In this document: piece by piece, positions 50,812 through 59,986 of the stretch
How positions within the stretch are numbered: position 1 is the stretch's first letter
How the letters are laid out: each line of letters opens with the position of its first letter
Assembly: GCF_900167135.1 (NCBI RefSeq)
Contig: NZ_FUWZ01000008.1
Coordinates: 148,626-212,625 of the forward strand
Direction of reading: 5' to 3'
Length of the DNA: 64,000 nucleotides
Source of the DNA: Chitinophaga eiseniae
GTDB taxonomy: Bacteria; Bacteroidota; Bacteroidia; Chitinophagales; Chitinophagaceae
Position numbers and translations under genes: made by a program
The notes under the pieces: generated by a model
What the model saw: only the letters and a program-made list of their open reading frames with translations
Databases searched by the model: none
Told to the model about the DNA's origin: nothing

Positions 50812-51978
50812 CTATTTACCAAAGATTTCTTCCAGTTTTTTTGTCAGTTCCTCACCCCGGAGGTCTTTGGCAACAATTTTACCATCCTTGTCGATCAGGA
50901 AATTGCTGGGTACCGCACGGATATTGTATTCTTTCGCCACTTCATTTTTCCAGCCTTTCAGGTCGCTCACGTGCTCCCAGGTAAGACCGTCGTCTTTAAT
51001 GGCTTTTACCCACGCGTCTTTTTTATCATCCAGCGATACGGCGAGAATTTCCAGCCCTTTGCTGTGATACTTTTCATAGTTATCCAGCACGTTGGGGTTC
51101 TCTGCCCTGCAGGGACCGCACCAGCTGGCCCAGAAATCGAGCAGTACGTATTTCCCCCGATAGTCTTTCAGCTGAACCGCTTTACCACTCACGTTGTTCT
51201 GTGCGAAGTTCATAGCAGTAGCGCCAATACCGGTTTTGCGGGCAATCTCTTCTGCCTTTACAATGTCTGCCTGTTTTCGTCTGGCTTCTTCGAGATAAGG
51301 ATATTTCTTTACCAGTTTAGCCAGTTCTGTATTGATCAACTCTTTGTCCTTCCGGGGATGCAGATAGTCCAGCGCATACAATAGTACCGGTGTATTGGGG
51401 TACATTTTAACCAGCAGCTTTATACGCTCACCCATATCATCAAACAACCAATCATACTGGCCCTGCATACGCCGCTCCAGGGCAGTATCTTTTGCCAGTG
51501 ACGCCTGGTACTGTAACTGGCCGTTCTGGATCATCGCCTGATAATTACGATAGTTAATAAAATTCACCTGGTTGATCAGGTTGTTTTCCTCGCTGCCGTG
51601 AATGTATACATACGGAGGGTTTTTAATTCTGATCTTCGCAGTATCTTCTCCTCTGAAGTCGATCTGCAAATTATCTTTATTAGCCCAGATGGTCAGCCTG
51701 TCCTCTTCAAACTCATTCAGGATATAAAACTGCGGGCGCGTAGCGTCAATCTTCACGCTATAGGAGCCATCTGGCTTCAGGCGGATGGTATCAATGGTAA
51801 CACGATCGTCTCCCACCTGTTTTTGTACAAGAAAAGGGAATTTTTCTTGTTGCGCTTTTGGCGGGGGGAATTTAATTTTCCCGCTAACGGTGATAAACCT
51901 TTTTGTCTGCGCTGCCGCCGGCAGCGTCATGGAAACTGCAAGCAGCGCCAGCAACCATGATCGTTGATTTTTTCTCAT
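50812..51978 (-). CDS. TlpA-like thioredoxin with N-terminal DUF4369-type domain
   Basis: 388 residues, signal peptide ending near AAAQT. Residues about 25-240 resemble the DUF4369 region common in Bacteroidota; the C-terminal part (about 245-388) is a TlpA/ResA thioredoxin with the active site ASWCGPCRAENPNVL and the cis-Pro loop RAVPSNFLIDKDG. It should reduce periplasmic disulfides, with DsbD/CcdA-type donors. It is next to a second TlpA-like gene and a SusCD pair, a frequent cluster in this phylum. Confidence 0.9.
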   Translation of the reverse strand: MRKNQRSWLLALLAVSMTLPAAAQTKRFITVSGKIKFPPPKAQQEKFPFLVQKQVGDDRVTIDTIRLKPDGSYSVKIDATRPQFYILNEFEEDRLTIWANKDNLQIDFRGEDTAKIRIKNPPYVYIHGSEENNLINQVNFINYRNYQAMIQNGQLQYQASLAKDTALERRMQGQYDWLFDDMGERIKLLVKMYPNTPVLLYALDYLHPRKDKELINTELAKLVKKYPYLEEARRKQADIVKAEEIARKTGIGATAMNFAQNNVSGKAVQLKDYRGKYVLLDFWASWCGPCRAENPNVLDNYEKYHSKGLEILAVSLDDKKDAWVKAIKDDGLTWEHVSDLKGWKNEVAKEYNIRAVPSNFLIDKDGKIVAKDLRGEELTKKLEEIFGK

Positions 51979-51995
51979 GTAGATGGTTTATGAAA

Positions 51996-53198
51996 TTATT
52001 GCATAGGTGTCATAGGCATCGCCTTGATCACTTTACCTTCTGTTTTTGGTTTCTCCTCCGCTTTTTTCACGGCGCCGCCAAACAGAGAAGCCAGTTTCTT
52101 TTCGATGTTACCGTTGCCGGTTTCATCGAACCCGATTTCTTTCATCATTATTTTCCCGTCGGGAGCAATCAGGTAAGTGGTTGGCACGCCGGTGATCGCA
52201 AACCCGCTGCCGGCCACATTGATATTGTCCAGCGACTGCAACCAGGGGTTGTTCTCCTCTCCTACGGCCTTCAGCCAGTCTGTTTTGCTCTTATCAATAG
52301 AAATACTGTAGATGACGAAGTTCTGGTCTTTGTACTGCTGATACACCTCGCGCATATGCGGGAAAGACTTGCGGCAGGGCGCGCACCAGCTGGCCCAGAA
52401 GTCGATCAGCACATATTTTCCTTTCAGGCTACTGAAAGGGATCAATTTACCCTGCGGGTCCGGCAGGCTGAAATCCCTTACCTGTTTACCGATCGCGGAG
52501 TTACGGATACCATCGGTGAACTGATGGAATTCTTTTGCGGGCGCGGAAGCCTGCATCTCTATGGACAACATGGCGTATAGGCGGGCCTGTTGGTCCACCG
52601 TAGCGATCTGGCGGGCATCATTCAGACTGAATACCGTCGCATAGGAATTGGGATGTTGTTTCACCAATTTTTCCAGCAGCGGCAGCAGGTATTGTTTTTG
52701 TAGTTCTTCCTGTCTTTTTTGAAAAGCCTCATATTGCGGATCGTTTTCCTGTACCCACGGTTTGCCGAATTCCTTTTTCAGGGTGGCGCTGATGGTTTTC
52801 CAGGCGGCAGCTTTCTCTTTACCGTAGGCCTGGTACAGCTCGGGCGCTTCAGAGCCCTTTACGGTCGAAGCATTCATGCCTTTGGTAATATCGCTGGTAA
52901 CGGTATAGGTGGTGGGTTTGTCCATCAATACACCATAGGGTACGTACATTTGGCGTTCCGCCTGAATGTATTCCGGAAGCAGCATCATGAACACCGGTCC
53001 GCTGAAAGGAATTTTAAAGGAATAGTGCCCATTCTCCATGACGGTGGAGTCTTTATAGGTACGGGTATAGATATACATTTTGTGATGCCCTTTCAGGTCT
53101 CCGCTGATATTGCCCTGCAGGGTGATCTGCTGTCCCGACTGCGCCAGGCTGCCGAGTGCCAGGCAGGCCCCTGAGAGGGTGGTGATAATTTTCTTCAT
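51996..53198 (-). CDS. TlpA-like thioredoxin (AhpC/TSA family)
   Basis: 400 residues, signal peptide ending near SLAQS. An N-terminal beta-rich DUF4369-type domain (about 22-130) precedes a helical linker, then the thioredoxin fold with ASWCAPCRKSFPHMREV (near residue 275) and the cis-Pro loop GVPTTYLIAPDG. The redox motif CAPC differs from the CGPC of the next protein, suggesting distinct redox potential or partners. Cotranscribed with susD upstream (23 bp gap). Confidence 0.9.
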   Translation of the reverse strand: MKKIITTLSGACLALGSLAQSGQQITLQGNISGDLKGHHKMYIYTRTYKDSTVMENGHYSFKIPFSGPVFMMLLPEYIQAERQMYVPYGVLMDKPTTYTVTSDITKGMNASTVKGSEAPELYQAYGKEKAAAWKTISATLKKEFGKPWVQENDPQYEAFQKRQEELQKQYLLPLLEKLVKQHPNSYATVFSLNDARQIATVDQQARLYAMLSIEMQASAPAKEFHQFTDGIRNSAIGKQVRDFSLPDPQGKLIPFSSLKGKYVLIDFWASWCAPCRKSFPHMREVYQQYKDQNFVIYSISIDKSKTDWLKAVGEENNPWLQSLDNINVAGSGFAITGVPTTYLIAPDGKIMMKEIGFDETGNGNIEKKLASLFGGAVKKAEEKPKTEGKVIKAMPMTPMQ

Positions 53199-53221
53199 GG
53201 TTTATCGTTTATACTTTTACG

Positions 53222-54601
53222 TTATTGCACATAACCGGGGTTCTGTACGATCAGGCCATTGGTGATATCGATCTCCCGTTGTGGAATGGGCATGGCGTAC
53301 TTGTTGGCCGGCAGCAGCGGATTAGGCTGCTGACCGCTGCGAATGGCATCGAAACGGGCAAACCCTTCAAAGGCCAGTTCCCGTTTCCGTTCCAGCAGAA
53401 TGCGGTCTACCAGCTGCTGTTTGGTGGTAAAGTCAGCCACGGTATATACTTTGGGCACCGGGCTTTTCGTGTAGGCGCGTGCGTATACACGGTTAAGCAG
53501 GTCTACAGAGGCAGCATTCACTCCTGAGGTCTGCGCCATCGCTTCGGCGGCCGTCAGCATCACTTCCGGCAGGCGGACCATGTTCACATTGTCCATTATT
53601 TTAGGATCGGTGAATTTGCGCATTTGCTGGGTGGCAGTCAGCATGTCTGTCAGCCTTTCATCTGTTGCTTCATAGATGGCTACAAAATCAGGCAGTGGTT
53701 TATAATAGCCGTAGGAATAATAAATACCATGATTACCATAGACGGTGCTGTTCCAGCTTTCCGGGAAGGCGAACACAATCTCACTGCTGAGCGGGTACTT
53801 ACCGTTACCCTTTGCATTATCCGGCCACAACGCCACAAAAGAAGGCTGAAGGTTGTAAAGCTGCGCAGCCAGTACACTGTTGGCATAAACAGCTGCTTTC
53901 GCATAGTCCTGCCTGTACAGGCATACCCTTGCCGCCAGGGCGGCAGCAGCGCCTTTGGTGGCGCGGCTCGCCTGCGCCACCGGATCGGTTCTTTTTTCCG
54001 GCAGGGCTGCAATCGCCTCGTCCAGATCTTTCAGTATCTGCGTGTATACCTCTGCGTTGGTACTACGGGCTTTGTTCTGGGAGCCATCGTAACCATCAAA
54101 GGACTGCAGCATTAAAGGGATGCCCATGTTATTGGGCTTGTTCTGCAAAGCGCCGTCACCATATAGCTGCAACAGCAGCAGGTGCCCGAAAGCACGGATA
54201 AACTTCGCTTCTGCCATAAACTGTTGCTGGAGTGCAGCATCAAAGTCAGCATGTTTCGGTAGCTGGGTAATGATCACATTTGCCTGGTTGATGGTGGCGT
54301 AAGGTGTAGACCACAGTGCGTCGTAGTTGTTGTCCCGCGGGTCTACAGCGCCTTTCACCAGCGCCTGGTCGAAGCTGCTCGCCACGTTGCCGGTCACATC
54401 TCCGAAAATAAAGGCATTGCCGCCTGCGCTCTTCATCAGCTGCAGGTAGGTATCTGCCAGAAAACTCTCGGTGGTCTGTTTATTTTTCAGCAGGTCGGCT
54501 TCTACCATGGTCCCTTCCGGCTTCAGGTCCAGCTGCCGGCTGCAGGCCCCCAGGGTGGCCAGCAGCAGTGCAGCATATATATAACAGGAATATCTTTTCA
54601 T
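53222..54601 (-). CDS. SusD/RagB-family lipoprotein
   Basis: 459 residues; lipobox LGAC (Cys ~20) then SRQLDLKPEG. Diagnostic parts: AEAKFIRAFGHLLLLQLYGD-like helix (core KFIRAFGHLLLLQLY) and the C-terminal ERKRELAFEGFARFDAIRSG-like strand (core KRELAFEGFARFDAIR). Surface partner of the SusC protein encoded 9 bp upstream. The absence of glycosidases nearby and the presence of TlpA proteins suggest a peptide, siderophore-like or other non-glycan ligand. Confidence 0.95.
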   Translation of the reverse strand: MKRYSCYIYAALLLATLGACSRQLDLKPEGTMVEADLLKNKQTTESFLADTYLQLMKSAGGNAFIFGDVTGNVASSFDQALVKGAVDPRDNNYDALWSTPYATINQANVIITQLPKHADFDAALQQQFMAEAKFIRAFGHLLLLQLYGDGALQNKPNNMGIPLMLQSFDGYDGSQNKARSTNAEVYTQILKDLDEAIAALPEKRTDPVAQASRATKGAAAALAARVCLYRQDYAKAAVYANSVLAAQLYNLQPSFVALWPDNAKGNGKYPLSSEIVFAFPESWNSTVYGNHGIYYSYGYYKPLPDFVAIYEATDERLTDMLTATQQMRKFTDPKIMDNVNMVRLPEVMLTAAEAMAQTSGVNAASVDLLNRVYARAYTKSPVPKVYTVADFTTKQQLVDRILLERKRELAFEGFARFDAIRSGQQPNPLLPANKYAMPIPQREIDITNGLIVQNPGYVQ

Positions 54602-54610
54602 AATCTCATT

Positions 54611-57600
54611 TTAAAAAGATGCTTTAATACCTACTCTCCACGTACGCGGCGACGGCATGGTGAGTTCATCAAATCCCATATTCAGTGCAGAAGAGCCATA
54701 GGCACTCACCTCAGGGTCCAGTCCGGAGTAGTTGGTCAGGATCAGCAGGTTATTGCCTTCTGCGAATACACGCAGCGATTTCACCGTTTCGCTATGTCTC
54801 AGCAGGCGGCTGAAATTGTACGTGAGCGTCACGCTTCTCAGCTTCACAAAGGAAGCATCTTCCAGGAAGCGGGAATTCTGACGGCTGAGCGTATAGTCGT
54901 AGGAGCTGCCGAAGCCTGCAGAAGCTGCGTTGGACTTATTGATCAGCGCCGGGATATCCGTCTGCTGCCCCGGGTACTGCCAGTATTGCAGGATTTCCGG
55001 TGAAAGGTTGTATACGTTATTCGCAGTGGAAGAACTTCCCAGGTAGCTGTACTGCGCTGCTTTGGCGCCGTTGATGATCTTATTGCCCGCAGAGAAAGAC
55101 AGGAAGCAGTTCAACTCGAGGTCTTTATAGGTAAAGGTATTGCCCATACCGCCGAACACCACCGGCATGGCGTCGCCCATGTATTCGCGGTGTACATATG
55201 GCGCGTTGGGATACTGTTGCTGAATGGGCTTGTCGGAACTTTTACCGCTATTGTCGATCCAAAGCGGCTGACCGTTGTCCGGATTAACACCGCCCCAGTT
55301 GTACAGGTAGAAGGCAGTAGCGGAATGCCCTACCCGCCAGAACCTGTTGCCATCAATTTCGTTCTGATTGGCCAGCTGGTCTTCGCTGATTTTATGGAGA
55401 CGGATAATTTTGTTCCTGTTACCGGAGATGTTGAAGTTGGTGGTCCAGCTGAAATTCTTGCGGACCATATTCTGACTGGTGACGCTGAACTCAATACCAT
55501 TATTACTGAGGTCTGCCAGGTTTTGTTTCTGCATGGCGAAGCCCATGAAGTAAGGCAGTACGGAGCCGAGGATGGCGTTGGATGTCTGTCTTCTGTAGTA
55601 ATCCAGTGTAGCGCTGATACGGCCGTCAAGCATACTGAGGTCCATCCCTACGTTCCAGGTAGTGGTACGTTCCCATTGCAGGTTGGGATTGGCCGGTTGT
55701 TTCACACCGATGGCAGACACACTGCCATAGGAGGCGCCGTACACGTCTACCACGTACTGGCCCTGGTTTCCGTAGTAGCCGTTGCCGCCGTCGCTACCGG
55801 TAAAGCCTACACTACCCCGTATTTTCAGTTGCTCGATGAGTTTGCTGCCTTTCAGGAAATGCTCTTCGCTGGGTATCCATCCCACAGCGAAAGAGGGAAA
55901 ACCTACGTAGCGGTGGTTGGCAGAGAAGCGGGAAGAGCCGTCCATACGATAAGTAACGCCCACCAGGTAGCGGTGCCTATATTCGTAATTGACCCTGCTG
56001 AGGAAAGACACCTGTGCCCACTGTTGTTGCAGGGAGTTCACCACCCGTTTGTTTTTGGCGGTGGAGATGCTCAGCATTTCGTCGTTCAGGAAGCCGTCGC
56101 CCGCCACGGAGTTGACGTTCTCTACTGATTTTTCGAAGCTCTGGCCCAGCATGGCGCTGATAGCATGACCGCCATCAAAAGCTTTGTTGATATCGAGGCG
56201 GTTGTTGGTCACCCATTTACGCAGCTGTTGCTGAGATTCGGTGGCGTTGCCGCCGGGCATCTGGGGCCGGCCAATAATACGGTTGTAAGACCGGGAACTG
56301 ATCCAGTCCACCCCGAAATCACTGTGCAGGCTAAGCCAGGAGCGCAGTTTCAGGTCGGCGAACACGTTGCCCAGCACACGGCTGTCGGTAGAATAGTTTT
56401 TACCGGTGGTAGCCTGAGCGACGGGGTTGACCACCGCTTCCGGCCCGGTGGGATTGTTGCCGAAGCGCCAGTTGAAATTGCCGGTGCTGTCGTAGATCCC
56501 GATGTTGGGCGCTTTCTGGATAGCGTTGCGGTATACTTCCTGTGCGTTCAGCGAATTATTTTTAGCCTGGTTCATCGACATGCTCACACCTACTTTCAGG
56601 GCGCTGGTCATCTGGTTGTCGAAGTTGACACGGCCCTGGTAGCGGGCGAAGTCGTTATTAACGATATAAGACTGCTGCTGATCATATCCCAGGCTCACAT
56701 AGTAGTTGCTTTTTTCTGTGCCGCCGCTGAGCGAAACGTTGGCATCGCTGCCTACCGCATTGCGGGTCACTTCGTCCAGCCACCGGGTGTTTACGCCTTT
56801 GGGGAATTGGTAGTTCAGCGGACGGTAAAAAGGATTCCCTGCTTTGCCGATAGAGTCTTTCAGGGCAAACAGCCGGGTATAGAAATCGGCGTACTGGTCG
56901 CCTGTCATGAGGGACGGTAGTTTACGGGGGGCTGCGATGGAAGCGCCCAGCTGCACGTCTACCCGCGATTTACCGCGTTTCCCTTTTTTAGTGGTGATGA
57001 GTATCACGCCGCCGGAGCCGCGGGAGCCGTAGATGGCGGTGGAATAAGCATCTTTCAGTACTTCGATGGATTCAATATCATCAGGATTGAGGGTGGCCAG
57101 CGGGTTCTTCTCGAAAGTGGTCGGCTGACGGTATTCATTCACCACCTGGTTACCTCCGAAGCTGAAGCCTTGTGAGGCGCCTTTATTATAATCCACGGTG
57201 TTGAGGTTGGGATCGATGCCGTAGATGGGTACACCGTCCACCACGATCAGCGGCGTATTCCCGTTGGCGTTAAGGGTACTGATACCACGGATGGTGATGT
57301 TGCTGGCAGCTCCGGGCACGCCGCTGGAGGGCGCGATGAATACGCCGGGCAGTTTACCCACCATGGCTTCATCCACGGAGATGGGCATCTGGCCGGGCAA
57401 TTCGCTGGCTTTGAAGCTGGTTACCGAGCCGAGGAGATTGCGGCGTTCCTGTACACCGTAACCGATCACTACGGTCTCGGTTAAACGGGAAGCTTTCACC
57501 ACCAGGGCTACAGGTACCGCTGCCACAGCGGCGGACGTCACCTTCACGGCGGGTTTTATTTCTTCCTGGTAACCGATAAAAGAGTACTGAAGCGCATAAT

Positions 57601-58123
57601 TACCGGGAGGCAAAACCAGTTCATATTCCCCTTCCGGATTGGAGACGGCATAATATTTAGCGCCGGCCACGCGCACGGTCACTCCTGGAACGGGATTACT
57701 GGTAGCGGCATCTGTTATACGGCCACGGATTTTACCGGACGACGTTGTGGCCATCGCCGGTACTGACGGCTGTTTCACGATCAGGTAAACACCGTTTTTA
57801 GACTGGAAAGTAAATGCTGTTTTCCTAAGGAGGGCTGCCAGCACCTTCTCCAGCGGTTCATTGACAAAATGTTGTTTATCGATCCGGTATTGGGACAATT
57901 CCTGGCTGTCGTAGCCGAAAGACAGGTGGTAGCTGCGTTCCAGTTTTTTAAGACAAGACGCCAGCGTTTCATTTTCAAAAGCAGCGGTAACGGCGACCGG
58001 CTGCACGGACTGACTATATACCTGTGGAGAAAGGAAGCTGATATTTCCCAGTGAGAACACTGTGAACGCGACGCTCCATCTCACTAAGCTCCGTATATAC
58101 GTTAGCGAAAGCGATTTTTGCAT
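54611..58123 (-). CDS. SusC/RagA-family TonB-dependent transporter with STN domain
   Basis: 1170 residues from the ATG at 58123; the frame is open 32 codons further, but that segment runs through the leader. Order: signal peptide, STN domain (LASCLKKLERSYHLSFGYD, about residues 50-120), carboxypeptidase-regulatory domain (about 130-210), plug with VVIGYGVQERR and PLIVVDGVPIYG, then the barrel. The STN domain should contact the FecR protein encoded upstream. A candidate antisense sRNA starts opposite its start codon and covers its 5' leader. Confidence 0.95.
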   Translation of the reverse strand: MQKSLSLTYIRSLVRWSVAFTVFSLGNISFLSPQVYSQSVQPVAVTAAFENETLASCLKKLERSYHLSFGYDSQELSQYRIDKQHFVNEPLEKVLAALLRKTAFTFQSKNGVYLIVKQPSVPAMATTSSGKIRGRITDAATSNPVPGVTVRVAGAKYYAVSNPEGEYELVLPPGNYALQYSFIGYQEEIKPAVKVTSAAVAAVPVALVVKASRLTETVVIGYGVQERRNLLGSVTSFKASELPGQMPISVDEAMVGKLPGVFIAPSSGVPGAASNITIRGISTLNANGNTPLIVVDGVPIYGIDPNLNTVDYNKGASQGFSFGGNQVVNEYRQPTTFEKNPLATLNPDDIESIEVLKDAYSTAIYGSRGSGGVILITTKKGKRGKSRVDVQLGASIAAPRKLPSLMTGDQYADFYTRLFALKDSIGKAGNPFYRPLNYQFPKGVNTRWLDEVTRNAVGSDANVSLSGGTEKSNYYVSLGYDQQQSYIVNNDFARYQGRVNFDNQMTSALKVGVSMSMNQAKNNSLNAQEVYRNAIQKAPNIGIYDSTGNFNWRFGNNPTGPEAVVNPVAQATTGKNYSTDSRVLGNVFADLKLRSWLSLHSDFGVDWISSRSYNRIIGRPQMPGGNATESQQQLRKWVTNNRLDINKAFDGGHAISAMLGQSFEKSVENVNSVAGDGFLNDEMLSISTAKNKRVVNSLQQQWAQVSFLSRVNYEYRHRYLVGVTYRMDGSSRFSANHRYVGFPSFAVGWIPSEEHFLKGSKLIEQLKIRGSVGFTGSDGGNGYYGNQGQYVVDVYGASYGSVSAIGVKQPANPNLQWERTTTWNVGMDLSMLDGRISATLDYYRRQTSNAILGSVLPYFMGFAMQKQNLADLSNNGIEFSVTSQNMVRKNFSWTTNFNISGNRNKIIRLHKISEDQLANQNEIDGNRFWRVGHSATAFYLYNWGGVNPDNGQPLWIDNSGKSSDKPIQQQYPNAPYVHREYMGDAMPVVFGGMGNTFTYKDLELNCFLSFSAGNKIINGAKAAQYSYLGSSSTANNVYNLSPEILQYWQYPGQQTDIPALINKSNAASAGFGSSYDYTLSRQNSRFLEDASFVKLRSVTLTYNFSRLLRHSETVKSLRVFAEGNNLLILTNYSGLDPEVSAYGSSALNMGFDELTMPSPRTWRVGIKASF

Positions 58124-58130
58124 ATCTTTG
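58123..58130 (+). promoter_or_regulatory. Promoter element TATCTTTG of the candidate antisense sRNA
   Basis: Exact TAnnTTTG on the plus strand, overlapping the susC start codon on the opposite strand. A start about 7 nt later would fall at 58137, precisely where the first of three hairpins begins. No TTTG occurs 19-21 nt upstream. Confidence 0.5.
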
Positions 58131-58136
58131 GTTGAT

Positions 58137-58213
58137 TTTAGTGTTTTACTAAATGCATACAAACATTGTATGATCCAAACCGTGTCTGCTGCAACAGACG
58201 CGGTTTTTTTTTT
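58137..58213 (+). ncRNA. Candidate cis-antisense sRNA of the second SusCD locus
   Basis: The roughly 77-nt stretch contains three consecutive hairpins: TTTAGT/ACTAAA (58137-58153, perfect 6 bp), CATACAA/TTGTATG (58156-58172, perfect 7 bp, 3-nt loop) and AACCGTGTCTG/CAGACGCGGTT (58178-58205, 11 bp with one G-U). A run of ten T (58204-58213) follows, an excellent intrinsic terminator for the plus strand. A TAnnTTTG element lies at 58123. No plus-strand gene upstream needs this terminator. Antisense sRNAs at the 5' end of susC genes, such as DonS of Bacteroides fragilis, repress SusCD loci; this looks like the same kind of element. Confidence 0.55.
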
Positions 58214-58300
58214 GTACACATATGGTCATAGCGGCGCCAGGGATGATCTGACTGCTGTCATCCCGGTGTTAATAGCTGGTGCAACCTCCTGGGTGCTACA

Positions 58301-59263
58301 TTAGTTTTTGCGGTGAATAGTAATCTCGTTGTCCTTTATATCATATAGTATCGGATGTATACTGCTGATGATGTCCAGTACTTGTGTGACCGACAGTTGT
58401 TTACTGCATCGCAGGGTATATTCGAATGTTTTCATCTCCGCCGGATTATACCGGATGCGCACGCCGTACTGGTTTTCCAGGGTGAGCGCCACTTCAGCGA
58501 AGCCGGCTTGCGACAGGCTGATCATACCGTTGGCCCATTCGTTGATCTGGTCGTTTTCCACGGTGGATTTCATGTATTGCTGCGCAGAACGGCTGTAGGT
58601 CAGCTGGTCGTTGGCGCTGAGCACATCGAGGCCCGTCTGATGGTGGAGTACTTTCACCATGCCTGTTTTCACCGTCACCTGCGTTTCATCCAGGGTGTTA
58701 TAGGCTTTCACATCGAAAGAGGTACCCAGCACCTGTACATTCAGTTCCTGCGTATGCACTTCAAACGGATGCTGTGCATCCGGGTGTATGTCAAAGAATC
58801 CTTCCCCTTCCAGCTCCACCGTTCTCACCTCGCTGAAGGTGCGGGGATATTTTAGTTTTGCGCCCGCGTTGAGCCATACCAGGGAGCTGTCGGGTAGCAT
58901 CAGTTGCCGTTGCTGTCCCGGACCTACCTCCACCAGCAGTAGGGTGTGCTGCTGCCGGTAGTCGTGCCATAACCAGGCACTTACCGATACCACGGCGGCC
59001 AGCAGGCCGGCGGCGGCCCACCACTTCTTATAGAAGGGTACTATCCTGCCTTCCGTCACAACAGGCGCCGTATCCAGCTGATCATGGATATGCTGCAGCA
59101 TCTCTGTGCGGAGCTGCTGCCGGTGGCTTTCATGACGGAACGCTGTACTGTCCTGCATATCCTGGGATTGATACCATTCATGCAGCCATTCCAGTTCTTG
59201 TGGAGTACAGGTGCCGGTTTCGAGCCGTGTGATGATCGCTGCTATTTTTTCCTGGTCGTGCAC
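58301..59263 (-). CDS. FecR-family anti-sigma factor
   Basis: 320 residues, starting at a GTG (59263). Cytoplasmic sigma-binding segment (about 1-80; GTCTPQELEWLHEWYQSQD), one transmembrane helix (WWAAAGLLAAVVSVSAWLW, about 83-101), FecR domain (LPDSSLVWLNAGAKLKYPRTF) and a C-terminal STN-contact domain (FEYTLRCSKQLSVTQVLDII). It controls the sigma factor encoded upstream (69 bp). 177 bp separate it from susC, far more than in the other locus, making room for the candidate sRNA. Confidence 0.92.
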   Translation of the reverse strand: MHDQEKIAAIITRLETGTCTPQELEWLHEWYQSQDMQDSTAFRHESHRQQLRTEMLQHIHDQLDTAPVVTEGRIVPFYKKWWAAAGLLAAVVSVSAWLWHDYRQQHTLLLVEVGPGQQRQLMLPDSSLVWLNAGAKLKYPRTFSEVRTVELEGEGFFDIHPDAQHPFEVHTQELNVQVLGTSFDVKAYNTLDETQVTVKTGMVKVLHHQTGLDVLSANDQLTYSRSAQQYMKSTVENDQINEWANGMISLSQAGFAEVALTLENQYGVRIRYNPAEMKTFEYTLRCSKQLSVTQVLDIISSIHPILYDIKDNEITIHRKN

Positions 59264-59332
59264 GTTTTTAACCGTTTTCTATAGTAATGACACCGCTCAG
59301 AAAAGAAGGTACTAAAGGGGAGAAAAAAATTT

Positions 59333-59881
59333 TTATTTAAACCCGGCGAGGGCGTCTTTCAGGCGCTTCAGCGCCGTGGTGAGCTGGTTTTTGATGGTCT
59401 GCTGGGAAACGCCCAGCTGATCGGCCATTTCCCGGACAGAAAGCTGTTCCTGCCGACTGAGGAGATATACCTGGCGTGTCTTTTCCGGCAGGGCGGCCAC
59501 CGTCTGAGCGATGATCTGCTGTATTTCCGCCAGGGCGAGGCGGTCGTCCGCCCGGTCAAATACCGCCGGCGGGATAGCGGAAAAGATATCGAGGTGTTTC
59601 TGGTAGTTGAGGTGGCTGCGGAGGTGATTAAGCACCCGGTATTTCAGCGCCACATGCAGGTATGACCCCAATGGCCCTTCAATCCGCAGCTCCCGGCGTT
59701 TATGCCATAGCGCTACGAAAACTTCCTGCAGACAATCTTTGGCATCTGCTTCCTGCTGCAATCTGGCATATGCGGCCATATAAAGCTGTTCCCAGTAGCG
59801 GTGATACAGTTCATCAAAGGCGGCCCTGTCATTATATGCCTGCATACGCTCCAACAACGCGGTATCCGGCAAGTGCTTCAA
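59333..59881 (-). CDS. ECF-type RNA polymerase sigma factor
   Basis: 182 residues. Region 2: YHRYWEQLYMAAYARLQQEADAKDCLQEVF (core ADAKDCLQEVFVALWHKRR). Region 4: LPEKTRQVYLLSRQEQLSVREMADQLGVSQQTIKNQL (core SVREMADQLGVSQQTIKNQ). First gene of the second SusCD operon; paired with the FecR gene after it. Confidence 0.93.
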   Translation of the reverse strand: MKHLPDTALLERMQAYNDRAAFDELYHRYWEQLYMAAYARLQQEADAKDCLQEVFVALWHKRRELRIEGPLGSYLHVALKYRVLNHLRSHLNYQKHLDIFSAIPPAVFDRADDRLALAEIQQIIAQTVAALPEKTRQVYLLSRQEQLSVREMADQLGVSQQTIKNQLTTALKRLKDALAGFK

Positions 59882-59986
59882 ACAAGAAAGGTTTAGCCAT
59901 AAAAATAAAAAAAAGCCTTTTACATATGCAAGCCCACCAGGAAAATATTAAAATCCTATTTTTACAGCGAGACAAAACAGGAACCC

